Source: a bacterium (lineage in GTDB: Bacteria; Verrucomicrobiota; Kiritimatiellia; CAIKKV01; CAITUY01). From it: DNA of 64,000 nt. The stretch lies in the NCBI GenBank assembly GCA_037128595.1, contig JBAXWB010000001.1, forward strand, positions 124,001 to 188,000, in the 5' to 3' direction. How positions within the stretch are numbered: the first letter of the stretch is position 1; each line of letters begins with the position of its first letter. The translations under genes and the position numbers were made by a program. Positions 42,045 through 51,349 of this stretch are shown piece by piece. The notes below the pieces were generated by a model. The model ran no database searches and had not been told where the DNA came from. It saw only the letters and a list, made by a program, of their open reading frames with translations.

Positions 42045-44104
42045 GAACCCCTTTCAAACTTCAGGCGCCGTACAAGCCCACCGGGGACCAGCCCGCAGCC
42101 ATTGCGGCGTTGGAGCGGGGGTTGGCAGCCGGTAGCCGGTATCAGATTCTCGAAGGGGTCACCGGCTCCGGAAAGACGTTCACCCTGGCCAATGTGATCG
42201 CCCGCTATGGACGGCCGGCGCTGGTGGTCTCCCATAATAAGACCCTCGCGGCCCAGCTCTACTCGGAGTTGAAGGCGTTTTTCCCTGACAATGCGGTGGA
42301 GTATTTCGTCAGCTATTACGATTATTACCAACCGGAAGCCTATATTCCCCAGACCGACACCTTCATTGAGAAGGACTCCTCCATCAACAAGGAGATCGAG
42401 CGGTTACGCTTGTCGGCCACGAATTCCATGCTGTCCCGCGAGGATGTCATTATTGTGTCCTCCGTCTCCTGCATCTACGGGCTTGGTTCGCCGGACGATT
42501 ACCGGCAGATGGTGGTGGAGGCCCGGGTGGGCGATACGGTGGACCGGGATGAACTGCTCAAACGGTTGGTGGACATCCAGTATACGCGGAATGATTACGC
42601 CCCCGAGCCGGGTACGTTCCGGGTGCGGGGGGACACGGTGGATGTGTTTCCGTCTTATTCCATCAAGGGCGTGCGTCTGGATTTCTTCGGGGATCAGTTG
42701 GAGCGGGCGCAGGCCTTTGACGTGGTCAGCGGGCATGTGGAGGGGCGGATGGATCATGTGCTGATCTCGCCCGCCACGCATTTTGTGATGCCCTACGAGA
42801 AAATTGAGAGTTCCATTGCCGCAATTGTGGCGGAAATGGAGGAGCGGGTCCGGTGGTTTGAAGCCCATGGCAAATTGCTGGAGGCGCAGCGCATCAAGAT
42901 GCGGACCATGTATGATATGGAGATGCTCAAGGAGATCGGCTTCTGCTCCGGGATCGAAAATTATTCCAGGCATTTGAGCGGACGGCAAGCGGGTGAGAAG
43001 CCCGCCACCCTGCTTAGCTATTTCCAGGGGGAGTTCCTGACGATCCTGGATGAGTCGCATGTCACTGTGCCCCAGATCCGGGGCATGTTCAACGGGGATC
43101 AGGCGCGGAAATCCGTGCTGGTGGAGCATGGCTTCCGGTTGCCGTCAGCCAAGGATAACCGGCCGATGAATTTTGACGAGTTCACCGCCTCCACGGGCCC
43201 GATTATTTTCACCTCTGCCACGCCCGGGCCGTATGAACGCCAGGTTTCGCCCCCGGCCGTCATGCAGTTGATCCGGCCCACCGGGCTGATTGATCCGCCG
43301 GTGATCATTCGTCCGCTGGCGAACCAGATCGATGACGTGATGGAGGAAATACGGGCGCATGCGGCCAAGGGGGAGCGGGTTCTGGTCACCACCCTGACCA
43401 AGCGTACGTCGGAAGATTTAACGGACTATCTCAAGGGGGTGGGGCTCAAGGTCCGGTATCTGCATTCGGATATCGATGCGATTGAGCGGGTTGAGATTTT
43501 GCGGAGTCTGCGCAAGGGGGAGTTCGACTGCCTGATTGGAATCAATCTGCTGAGGGAGGGGTTGGATCTGCCCGAAGTGTCCCTGGTGGCCGTGCTGGAT
43601 GCCGACAAGGAGGGATTCCTGCGTTCTGAAACGTCGCTGATTCAGACGGCCGGGCGGGCGGCCCGGCATCTGGACGGGAAAGTCATATTGTATGCCGACC
43701 AGATCACCGGGTCCATGCAGCGCATGATTGAGGTCACGGAGAAACGGCGGACGGTCCAGCTTGAATACAACCGGGTCAATCATATCACGCCGATCAGCAT
43801 TCAGCGGAGCATCCAGGAGGGGCTCGTGATCGAATACAAGGGGAAGGAGATTGAGGCGCTGGTGGCCAAGGAGAGCGGGGTGGACTTTGATATCCACGCC
43901 ACGTTGCGTGAAATGGAGTCAGAGATGGTGGAGGCGGCGGAGACCCTTGAGTTTGAGCGCGCGGCCATGCTGCGGGACCAGATCAAGGAGTTGAGATCGG
44001 CCGCAGGGTTGAAGGAAGTGCTCCCGGCAGGTAAAAAAGCATCCGGAGCTACCCGTTATCCGACCGCCCGGAAGAAACGGTCCGGCGGTAAAGACCGGTT
44101 TTGA
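42041..44104 (+). CDS. uvrB: UvrABC excinuclease subunit B
   Basis: 687 residues from GTG 42041, which overlaps the nadA stop and gives the usual short N-terminus (VRTPFKLQAPYKPTGDQPAA). Walker A is GVTGSGKTFTLA; the damage-probing beta-hairpin is in YYDYYQPEAYIPQTDTFIEK (quoted in full, 20 residues). Helicase motifs (LDESHV; TAGRAARH) and the C-terminal UVR segment (LEFERAAMLRDQI) are intact. UvrB verifies damage delivered by UvrA and recruits UvrC. Confidence 0.97.
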   Translation: MRTPFKLQAPYKPTGDQPAAIAALERGLAAGSRYQILEGVTGSGKTFTLANVIARYGRPALVVSHNKTLAAQLYSELKAFFPDNAVEYFVSYYDYYQPEAYIPQTDTFIEKDSSINKEIERLRLSATNSMLSREDVIIVSSVSCIYGLGSPDDYRQMVVEARVGDTVDRDELLKRLVDIQYTRNDYAPEPGTFRVRGDTVDVFPSYSIKGVRLDFFGDQLERAQAFDVVSGHVEGRMDHVLISPATHFVMPYEKIESSIAAIVAEMEERVRWFEAHGKLLEAQRIKMRTMYDMEMLKEIGFCSGIENYSRHLSGRQAGEKPATLLSYFQGEFLTILDESHVTVPQIRGMFNGDQARKSVLVEHGFRLPSAKDNRPMNFDEFTASTGPIIFTSATPGPYERQVSPPAVMQLIRPTGLIDPPVIIRPLANQIDDVMEEIRAHAAKGERVLVTTLTKRTSEDLTDYLKGVGLKVRYLHSDIDAIERVEILRSLRKGEFDCLIGINLLREGLDLPEVSLVAVLDADKEGFLRSETSLIQTAGRAARHLDGKVILYADQITGSMQRMIEVTEKRRTVQLEYNRVNHITPISIQRSIQEGLVIEYKGKEIEALVAKESGVDFDIHATLREMESEMVEAAETLEFERAAMLRDQIKELRSAAGLKEVLPAGKKASGATRYPTARKKRSGGKDRF

Positions 44105-44276
44105 GGGAGCCCTTTGACCGCGTTCAGGGCCGACAAAGCCCTTCATTCCGAGCAAAGTTCCGCTCTGCCTCTCTCTTGTTAAAATTTACGGGAAAATTGT
44201 GCTGGATTTTTCTGGCATCAAGGTGGGGATTATGTGTATCTTCAACGCTTTTGCACATTTTAGGAAGGAATAAACC

Positions 44277-45371
44277 ATGTTAAAGAAAATGATGATGGCG
44301 GCTATTTGCAGTGGGGTAGTGGTGTCGCTGGGTGCGGGATGCAACAAAACAGAAAAGGCGGAACCTAAGGCGGCGGTTGCGCCCAAGGTCGAGATGAAGA
44401 CGGTGGGGGAGAAGCCCGCGGCTCCATCCCTGGATCCCGCAATGGTCCTGGTTGATGTGGGAGGTGTTAAGCTGACGGTGGCCGAGGCGGATCGTCAGGT
44501 GATGGCGATGTTGGGTTCAAAGGCGGATCAGATTCCTCCCGCCCAGATGGAGGCCCTGATGGGGCGTTTCCGTCAGCAGGCGGTGCAGGGCTTTATTGTG
44601 CGCACGCTGTTGAGCCAGGAAGCCGATAAGCGGAAATTCACCGTTTCTGACAAGGATCTGGATGCGGAACTGGCTTTGATCAAGACACGCCTGCCCGAAG
44701 GGAAGGGCCTGGAGGATATCCTGAAGTCCGAGAATATGACGATGGACCAGCTTCGTGCGGATCTGACCGCGAAACTTCGGATCGATATGCTGTTGAAGGC
44801 TGAAGTGCCGACGAACAACGTCGTTTCGGATGAAGAGGTTGTTAAATTTTATAACGAGCAGAAGGATCGCTTCCTTCAGCCTGAGACGGTGGAAGCCCGT
44901 CATATCCTGATCAAGGTTGATGCCACCGAAGACGCGAAGGCGAAGGCGGAGAAGAAGGCCAAGATTGAGGGCATTCGCAAGCAGTTGGTGGAGGGTGCCG
45001 ATTTTGCCAAGATGGCGTTGGCGAACTCAGATTGCCCTAGCAAAGAGCGTGGCGGAGATCTCGGGTCCTTCCCCCGTGGCCAGATGGTCAAGGAGTTTGA
45101 AGAGGCGGCCTTTAATCAGGCAACCAACGCAATCGGTCCTGTGGTGGAGACCCAGTTCGGGTTCCATATCATTCAGGTGATGAATCATCAGGCGGCCAAA
45201 ACCAATTCACTCGAAGAAGTCAAACCCAAGCTGACGGAGCACCTGAAGCAGAAGCAGCAGATGGAAGTGTTTGAGAAATTGATCGAGCGGCTCAAGAAAG
45301 ACACCAAGATCGTTCAGTCGGACGTCTTGAAGCAAGCTCCTGAAATGCCGATGATGGACATGCAGCAGTAA
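44277..45371 (+). CDS. Parvulin-type peptidylprolyl isomerase lipoprotein
   Basis: 364 residues, AAGGAA before the ATG. Lipobox SLGAGC puts a lipidated Cys near residue 22. A SurA-like N-terminal helical region (about 55-190) precedes a parvulin domain (about 205-310) with EARHILIKV, ERGGDLGSFPRGQMVKEFEEA (quoted in part: GGDLGSFPRGQM) and QFGFHIIQV. A charged helical tail follows. Likely folds outer-membrane or exported proteins. A clear terminator follows. Confidence 0.9.
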   Translation: MLKKMMMAAICSGVVVSLGAGCNKTEKAEPKAAVAPKVEMKTVGEKPAAPSLDPAMVLVDVGGVKLTVAEADRQVMAMLGSKADQIPPAQMEALMGRFRQQAVQGFIVRTLLSQEADKRKFTVSDKDLDAELALIKTRLPEGKGLEDILKSENMTMDQLRADLTAKLRIDMLLKAEVPTNNVVSDEEVVKFYNEQKDRFLQPETVEARHILIKVDATEDAKAKAEKKAKIEGIRKQLVEGADFAKMALANSDCPSKERGGDLGSFPRGQMVKEFEEAAFNQATNAIGPVVETQFGFHIIQVMNHQAAKTNSLEEVKPKLTEHLKQKQQMEVFEKLIERLKKDTKIVQSDVLKQAPEMPMMDMQQ

Positions 45372-45398
45372 CCTCCTGCATTTGATGGCGAATCAGGT

Positions 45399-45426
45399 AA
45401 GCCCGCTGAAAGGCGGGCTTTTTTTA
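45399..45426 (+). terminator. Rho-independent terminator after the isomerase gene
   Basis: AAGCCCGC-TGAAAG-GCGGGCTT, an 8-bp perfect stem, runs into seven T residues. It separates the plus-strand genes from the convergent two-component genes. Confidence 0.92.
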
Positions 45427-45432
45427 TGCAGG

Positions 45433-46194
45433 CTACCCGATCATGCCGGCGACGGCTTTCAGGAGATCGGCAGGGGTATTGGAGGCCACAAACCGGTCGA
45501 CATTGATGAACTTGTCGCCTTGCTGGTGCACCCCGCTTCCGTCAAACAGGATAATAGGAATCCCCCTGGCCTGCGGATTATCTTCCAGGGCGGCGGCAAT
45601 CGCACTGCCGGTGGTGCCGCTGAGAATGGCCTTCAACAGGATGATGGCGGGAGGGCGGGTGGCGAGGGCCTCCATCAGATGACGGCTATCGCCAAGAGTG
45701 ACCGCCTCGTAGCCTGCTGCGGTAAATGAGGCCTCCATCCGCTTTTTCATGAGGAAATCGTCCTCGAGAATCAGGACTGATTTTTTCTTGCCCTGCGGGG
45801 GGGAGTGGTTCGGGGCGAAGGCTTTTTTATTTTTCAAAAGGATCCGTTTTACTTCCGAAATCAGAAGAGAGGGGTCGCTGGTTTTTGGCAGGAAGCCTTC
45901 GACGTTGATTGTGCTGAAAAAAGGTTCCATATTGGCCCGGGCGGTAAAAACCAGGACCGGGTAACGGGGCTTCCCGGCGGGATCGGATAATTTCTTAAGC
46001 AGGGTCAGCCCTGACATATCTGGCATGCTGATATCCAGTATGATGAGATCGGGTGGCGTTTGGCGTAAGACTTGGAGTGCTTCGGCCCCTGAGATGGCGC
46101 TCACCACATCGTACCCCTCCATGCGTAATTGATCGCCCACGGTGAGTTGCAGGGAGGGTTCATCATCGATCAGCAGGATGCGTTCAGGGTTCAT
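45433..46194 (-). CDS. Double-receiver response regulator, second receiver degenerate
   Basis: 253 residues. Receiver 1 (about 4-120) keeps the acidic pocket (LLIDDEP), the phospho-acceptor D54 (LIILDISMPDMSG) and the Lys in FLPKTSD. A linker precedes receiver 2 (about 138-250), which starts normally (VLILEDD) but has Lys188 where the acceptor Asp should be (IILLKAILSG). There is no output domain, so it probably works through protein contacts. The start overlaps the kinase stop by 4 bases. Confidence 0.9.
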   Translation of the reverse strand: MNPERILLIDDEPSLQLTVGDQLRMEGYDVVSAISGAEALQVLRQTPPDLIILDISMPDMSGLTLLKKLSDPAGKPRYPVLVFTARANMEPFFSTINVEGFLPKTSDPSLLISEVKRILLKNKKAFAPNHSPPQGKKKSVLILEDDFLMKKRMEASFTAAGYEAVTLGDSRHLMEALATRPPAIILLKAILSGTTGSAIAAALEDNPQARGIPIILFDGSGVHQQGDKFINVDRFVASNTPADLLKAVAGMIG

Positions 46195-47813
46195 GGCGGT
46201 GGCTCCTTGTGGTGAATGGCTTGAAAGGCGGTTAGCCCAAGCAGGGCGGTTTCAATCGTCTCCATTAGCTCCCCGACATTCCAGGGTTTTGCCACGGTGG
46301 GAATGGCAAAGCGGGTCAGAATATCGGTGGTCGCTTCGTCAAGAGTGGCGGCGGTGACGGCAATGATGGGCATATAGGGAATCGTGTGGGAGCTCTTCAG
46401 GGTTAAGATGACAGTGGTTCCATGAATATCTTCCATGATCAGATCGATCAAAATCAGGGCAGGATGATGAGCCTCTGCCATGAGGATGGCTTCCTGGCCG
46501 CTTTGGGCGCAAATCACCCGGTAGCCTTGACTGGTGAGATGTTGTTTGAGGAGCGCTTGAATCGCGATATCGCTGTCAGCGATCAGGATGGCTGGTGGCT
46601 CGGTGAGGGGCAGGCTGAGGGCGATGGCGGTGCCGTGAGTCTGGTCCGGCGGCGGGCTGGTGATCGTCAGGTTTCCCCCATGGAGCCGGATAATCTCCTT
46701 TGAGATGGCAAGTCCCAGACCCGAACCGGAGGCCTGACTATTCGCTTTAAAATAGCGTTCGGTGATGCGGGCCATGGATTCAGGAGGGATCCCGATCCCG
46801 TTGTCCGACACGGTGATTCTGGCGAAATTCCCCAACTCCGGATCAGGAGCAACTGTCACTTGGATCAGGCCTCCGCGCGGAGTGAATTTTACGGCATTGC
46901 CAACGATATTGTGAAGGACACGCTGGATCATGCCGGTATCACAACGGACGAAGAGACAGGAGGGCGCAATAGTCAGCTTGATAGAGATCTGAGAAACCTC
47001 AGTCTGGGGGCGAAAGGTGTCGAGGCAGCGCGAAACCAAATGCCTGACGGGGGCGGTGATGGGAGATAACCGAAGCGCTTGATTGTCAATTTTGCCCAGA
47101 TCGAGGATGTCATTAATGGTAGCGACAAGCCGCTGGCACTCAGTATCGAAAAGTTTAAGATAGCGGACCGCATGGTCCGGAAGAGGGCCGGCAAACCCCT
47201 GGAGCAGGTTGCGGACCCCGTACATCATGGAGGTGATGGGGGTTCTGAGTTCATGAGACACATTGGCCACGAATTCTGATTTAGCCTGACTGTTTTTTTC
47301 CAGATGGATCACGGCCGCGCGGAGTTCGTTCTCCATCTGTTTGCGCTCGGTGAAGTCATGAAAAATGACCAGGAGCAGTTTTACCCCGCTCAGCAGGATA
47401 GGACGTGTGCTGACGAGGATATTCCGGAGTTCTCCGGATTTGGTTTTATGCACCGTTTCGAAGGTGTCGGCTCCGGTTGCCAGGATCCGGTCGATGTGCG
47501 CGGTCAGTTGCGCCCGGCTCTCCTGCGCGTCAATATCAAATAGACTCAGGCGGCCGAATTCCTCTGACGTGTAGCCGAGTTGACGGCAGGCTTGAGTATT
47601 GAATTGCAGAAACGTGGCCTTGGCCGGATCGACCAGAATGATGGCATCCATCGCCTGTTCGAAAATAATCCGGTACCGCTCTTCGGCTTCGCGGAGTTGC
47701 TGGTCGAGAAGTTCACGCTGGTCGATCTCCTGTTGCAGGGCCGAAATGGCATCGAAGAGCTCCTCGGGGTGGAGTTCTCTCAAAGCGTCGGATTTAGCGA
47801 GAACGGGTATCAT
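46191..47813 (-). CDS. Hybrid sensor histidine kinase (PAS-HisKA-HATPase-REC)
   Basis: 540 residues, no membrane segment. An N-terminal coiled coil precedes a PAS domain (about 45-160). The HisKA motif FVANVSHELRTPITS contains H187. The ATPase domain has an N box (LHNIVGNAVKF), DNGIGIP and GSGLGLAISK. A C-terminal receiver has the acceptor Asp in LILIDLIMED. A cytoplasmic signal sensor that can phosphorylate its own receiver and the double-receiver partner encoded 4 bases into its end. The signal is unknown. Confidence 0.93.
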   Translation of the reverse strand: MIPVLAKSDALRELHPEELFDAISALQQEIDQRELLDQQLREAEERYRIIFEQAMDAIILVDPAKATFLQFNTQACRQLGYTSEEFGRLSLFDIDAQESRAQLTAHIDRILATGADTFETVHKTKSGELRNILVSTRPILLSGVKLLLVIFHDFTERKQMENELRAAVIHLEKNSQAKSEFVANVSHELRTPITSMMYGVRNLLQGFAGPLPDHAVRYLKLFDTECQRLVATINDILDLGKIDNQALRLSPITAPVRHLVSRCLDTFRPQTEVSQISIKLTIAPSCLFVRCDTGMIQRVLHNIVGNAVKFTPRGGLIQVTVAPDPELGNFARITVSDNGIGIPPESMARITERYFKANSQASGSGLGLAISKEIIRLHGGNLTITSPPPDQTHGTAIALSLPLTEPPAILIADSDIAIQALLKQHLTSQGYRVICAQSGQEAILMAEAHHPALILIDLIMEDIHGTTVILTLKSSHTIPYMPIIAVTAATLDEATTDILTRFAIPTVAKPWNVGELMETIETALLGLTAFQAIHHKEPPP

Positions 47814-47926
47814 GATATGATCCGCCTTCTGGCCAGATGTGTCGACCAGTGTTTAACCTGCACAAGAGTTCAAATAGCCTGATGGCGTCGCAATATCAAG
47901 AATAAACAATTTTTGCGTTTTTTGTT

Positions 47927-47954
47927 TTGACGTTACTCCGAGGGGCTCTATACT
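47927..47954 (+). promoter_or_regulatory. Sigma70-like promoter of the pilus operon
   Basis: TTGACG, 16 bases, TATACT. This predicts a start near 47961, about 43 bases before the first gene. It lies in the gap between the divergent kinase gene and the pilus genes. Confidence 0.65.
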
Positions 47955-48003
47955 CCAAAACATTATCAATTAATCCGGACTGACGGCTGATGCAAGGAGT
48001 CGA

Positions 48004-48618
48004 ATGATGAAATGCAAATACGCGATTGAGAAATTGGCTGTATGTGTGGCGATCATTCTGGCGCTTGGTGCCACCAATGTGCTGGCGCAGGGGCGTGTGC
48101 GTGAAGCCGAGGCGCATTCTGTTTTAAAGGTGCGCGAATTGACCGGTTATGGTCCCCGAGGCCTTGTTAAAAGCCCTGATGCGGGGATGTCCAAGCGCGC
48201 CGCTTACCGGGAGTGGGCTGAACTTTCCATCCAATATGATACCGAACCGGAGTGGCTGGACGAGGTCGTTTTCAATTATTACGTGCTGGTGCGCGGCAAG
48301 ACCGCTCAGGATTTTACCTTGCTCAAAGGGGTGGTGACGTATGTGGATGTGGCGCGGGGAGCCAAGCACATGGGGGTGGCGTATGTCCGGCCGGCCGCGT
48401 TGGCTCGATTTGGCGAGATTGTCGGCGTGGCGGTGGAGGCCAAGGTCAAGGGCGAGACGGTCAGTTCATTGGCTGAGGGACGTCTGGGCACAGGGAAGCC
48501 CCTGCCGGTTGAGTGGTGGAAAAACCCGAATTTAGCCTCCAAAGAGGGGTATATATTGGATAAATCGAAGACCCCCTTTGCATTGCTCAGTTTCGATGAT
48601 TACGAGGCCCTCAAGTAG
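48004..48618 (+). CDS. Exported unknown protein, first gene of the pilus operon (Amuc_1102-like position)
   Basis: 204 residues, AAGGAG before the ATG, signal peptide ending near VLAQ|GRV. A mixed alpha/beta sequence with conserved-looking ELSIQYDTEPEWLDEV and a FNYYVLVRG stretch. No named family is recognised. The operon order matches Akkermansia Amuc_1102-1098, where a protein of about this size occupies the same place. That correspondence is by position only. Confidence 0.6.
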   Translation: MMKCKYAIEKLAVCVAIILALGATNVLAQGRVREAEAHSVLKVRELTGYGPRGLVKSPDAGMSKRAAYREWAELSIQYDTEPEWLDEVVFNYYVLVRGKTAQDFTLLKGVVTYVDVARGAKHMGVAYVRPAALARFGEIVGVAVEAKVKGETVSSLAEGRLGTGKPLPVEWWKNPNLASKEGYILDKSKTPFALLSFDDYEALK

Positions 48619-48628
48619 GTAGCGATTT

Positions 48629-50356
48629 ATGTTCGGATCAGACCGCATTTTAACATTGGATATTGGAAACAGCAAGATTGTGCTTGCTGAATTCAGGATT
48701 TCGGGGCAACAAAACCTTGAATTGATGAATTATGCCGTTTCCCCTCTCGGGATTGACCCTGAGAGCACAACGGACGTTTCGGCCTATATTGTTTCTGGAA
48801 TAAGGGATGCGATGCAGGCAAGCAATATCCGGCCCGGGCCGGTGAGCGTTTCGGTTTCGGGGCAAATGGTTTTTCCGCGGTATGTGAAGCTCCCCCCTGT
48901 CACGCCAGACAAAATTTCCCAGATTGTGAAATATGAAGCGCAGCAGAATGTCCCTTTCCCCATTGACGAAGTGGTGTGGGACTATCAGCTGGTTGGCCAG
49001 GATACGGGTGAGTTGAGCGTTCTGTTGGTGGCGGTGAAGGGCGATTTCGTCAAAAACATCACGGACTGCGTGGAGGCGGCCGGGCTCGAGCCGATGCTGG
49101 TGGATGTGTCGCCTCTCGCGCTTTATAACGCCGTCCGGTACAATTATTCCGATTTGCCTGGTTGCACCATGATTCTGGATATGGGGGCACGTTCCACGAA
49201 TGTGGTATTCGTCGAGGGAACCAAAATTTTCAGCCGGAGTATTCCCGTGGCGGGAATGGCCATTACCCGCGATGTCATGAAGGAGTTTGAGTTGTCTTTT
49301 GAGGAGGCCGAACAGCTCAAGATCGCGCATGCCTTTGTCGGGTTTGGTGGGGTGTATGAGGGGCATGAAGTGGGGGTGGCGGATCGCACCTCGAAAATTG
49401 CCCGTAACATCATGACGCGGTTACATGCCGAGGTTATCCGCACCATTAATTTCTATCGCAGTCAGCAGGGGGGCGCTCAGCCTGAAATGGTGTTGTTGAC
49501 GGGCGGCTGTTCGGTGATTCCCCAGGCGAACGTGTTCCTGAAGGAAAAACTCAAAATTGAGGTTGATTTCCTCAATCCCTTCCGCAATGTGGCGGTAAAC
49601 TCCGGTATTTCTTCGGATAAGGTGGCGGAAAATATACATCTGCTGGGTGAAGCGGTCGGGTTGGCACTTCGGCGCACCCTGTCCTGCCCTGTTGAGATTA
49701 ATCTTCTGCCCCCGGAATTGGTTGCCCGTCGGGTCCTGCAGCGGCGTATCCCGTTTTTCGGGCTGGCGGCAGCCGGACTGGTTTTTATTGTCCTTGTGTT
49801 TGGCTTGTTCCTGCATCAGATGAAAGCCCTGGCGGAAGAACGGTTGGTCAAGGTGCAGACGCGCATTGATGCCCTGTCCGCGCCCAACGCCACATTAGGT
49901 CAGTTGGCAAAGCAGAAGGAGCAGCTGTATGCCCGTGCGGCGGAGCTGGGGGGGGTACTGCAAAACCGCGTGAGATGGCTGACTATTCTGGATGACTTGC
50001 ACCAGCGGTTGGTTCCCGGAATGTGGCTGACGTCGATCCGGATCGTGTTGGCAAAAGACGAGAAATCGCCTGCGAAATTTGAGATTAAAGGGATGGCATT
50101 CACTGATGAGGTCAATAATCAGGCAATTACCGAATATGTGGCCAAGCTCAAGGGGATTGGCTATTTCACGGATGACCTGCAGATCAAGCGGATCAAGCCG
50201 GTGGAGAGCACGGACTATGCCACTGAATTTACTGTGGAAATCGGGCTGAGCCCTGTGCCAGCTCCGGTTGTCAAGGCGGTGCCACTAGCGCCTGAGAGAA
50301 AAAACAGTCTGAGCGAGCCAGCCGGCGTCAAGCCCGGCGGCAAGGGGAACCCGTAA
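48629..50356 (+). CDS. pilM: PilM-PilN fusion, pilus assembly ATPase-like protein
   Basis: 575 residues. Residues 1-345 are an actin-like PilM domain: TLDIGNSKIVLAEF, ILDMGARSTNVVFVEG and LTGGCSVIPQ form the nucleotide site. A membrane segment (about 375-395, FGLAAAGLVFIVLVFGLFL) and periplasmic coiled coil plus alpha/beta part follow, as in PilN (ILDDLHQRLVPGMWLTSIRI). In most type IV pili these are two proteins. It links cytoplasmic and inner-membrane parts of the machine. Tail of about 40 residues is Pro/Lys rich. Confidence 0.88.
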   Translation: MFGSDRILTLDIGNSKIVLAEFRISGQQNLELMNYAVSPLGIDPESTTDVSAYIVSGIRDAMQASNIRPGPVSVSVSGQMVFPRYVKLPPVTPDKISQIVKYEAQQNVPFPIDEVVWDYQLVGQDTGELSVLLVAVKGDFVKNITDCVEAAGLEPMLVDVSPLALYNAVRYNYSDLPGCTMILDMGARSTNVVFVEGTKIFSRSIPVAGMAITRDVMKEFELSFEEAEQLKIAHAFVGFGGVYEGHEVGVADRTSKIARNIMTRLHAEVIRTINFYRSQQGGAQPEMVLLTGGCSVIPQANVFLKEKLKIEVDFLNPFRNVAVNSGISSDKVAENIHLLGEAVGLALRRTLSCPVEINLLPPELVARRVLQRRIPFFGLAAAGLVFIVLVFGLFLHQMKALAEERLVKVQTRIDALSAPNATLGQLAKQKEQLYARAAELGGVLQNRVRWLTILDDLHQRLVPGMWLTSIRIVLAKDEKSPAKFEIKGMAFTDEVNNQAITEYVAKLKGIGYFTDDLQIKRIKPVESTDYATEFTVEIGLSPVPAPVVKAVPLAPERKNSLSEPAGVKPGGKGNP

Positions 50357-50359
50357 GCT

Positions 50360-51349
50360 ATGCAGTCCCGGCGAAAATTATTGGTCATTATTGTGGCGGG
50401 TATTCTGGTTTTGCTTCTGGTGGGCGCGGCCACGGTGATGGTCCGCGGATTTTTGCAGTTGCAGGAGGTTGATATAAACCTGCAAAACGCCAGTGAGACG
50501 CTGACCACCCTGTATGCGCAAAATCCTTTCCCCTCTGGAGGGAATCTCCGGCTGGAACGTGAAAACATCAGGAGTATTGGTGAGGAATTGATGGGGCTTC
50601 AGCGGGCCATGGGGGCGGGACAGGTAGAGCCCGTGGCCCAAAGTCCCGCCAAATGTATCACTCAATTCTGGGAGACCCGGAACTCGTTGCTGGCCCGGGC
50701 CGGCACCACCATCAAAGTGGATAAAGGATTCGACTTTGGATTCGGCCGGCACATGAAGGGGGATTTGCCATCGATTCAGGACGTCCCTCGTATCACCCAG
50801 CAGCTGAAAATTGTCGAGACATTGTGTGACATTCTCTATGCGGCGAAAATCAGTGCCTTGACCGGTATTTCCCGCCAGGAATTCGAGGCGGATGCGGCGC
50901 CTGCGGTGGTGCCTGGCAAGCCGGGTGCGGCGCCTGTAAAGGCCGGAAATGAGATTGTCGTCAAAAATGTGGTGGATGCGATGGCCGGTGTGGTCCCTCC
51001 CGGACAGCTATATGGCCGCTGGCGCTTTGCGGTGCAGTTTACCGCACGCGAAAACGCTTTGCTGAACTTGCTGAACGGGTTGTCTCGCAGCCCGGTGTTT
51101 GTCGTGGTGAACCGCATGGAGGTCAAGGGGGATGAGAAGGTGTTTGACCGCAAGGAGGCGGAAGCGGTTGCTGCTAAATCGGCGGAGAATCCCGAAGGCA
51201 CCGATGCCAAGGAGGCTCTGAAGCCGCGTGATGCGAGGGTGGTATGTGGGCGGGATGCCTTGGTGAATGTCAAACTTGAACTGGATGTATATCAGTTCGC
51301 CAAGCCTCAGGAGGCTGAGGCGGCCAAGAAGCGGGATGGTGCGAAATGA
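50360..51349 (+). CDS. PilO-like inner-membrane protein, Amuc_1100-like
   Basis: 329 residues. One N-terminal membrane helix (LLVIIVAGILVLLLVGAATV) is followed by a coiled coil (about 35-75) and two alpha/beta parts, the PilO layout. Size and position after pilM match Amuc_1100 of Akkermansia, known as a pilus-associated outer protein with host signalling activity. Sequence identity to it was not measured. The end is Lys/Ala rich. Overlaps the next gene by 4 bases. Confidence 0.7.
   Translation: MQSRRKLLVIIVAGILVLLLVGAATVMVRGFLQLQEVDINLQNASETLTTLYAQNPFPSGGNLRLERENIRSIGEELMGLQRAMGAGQVEPVAQSPAKCITQFWETRNSLLARAGTTIKVDKGFDFGFGRHMKGDLPSIQDVPRITQQLKIVETLCDILYAAKISALTGISRQEFEADAAPAVVPGKPGAAPVKAGNEIVVKNVVDAMAGVVPPGQLYGRWRFAVQFTARENALLNLLNGLSRSPVFVVVNRMEVKGDEKVFDRKEAEAVAAKSAENPEGTDAKEALKPRDARVVCGRDALVNVKLELDVYQFAKPQEAEAAKKRDGAK

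Noticed and set aside
47814-48003. Riboswitch or small RNA in the kinase-pilus gap
   Set aside because: Only a sigma70-like promoter is visible; no conserved RNA structure was recognised here or in the other gaps.
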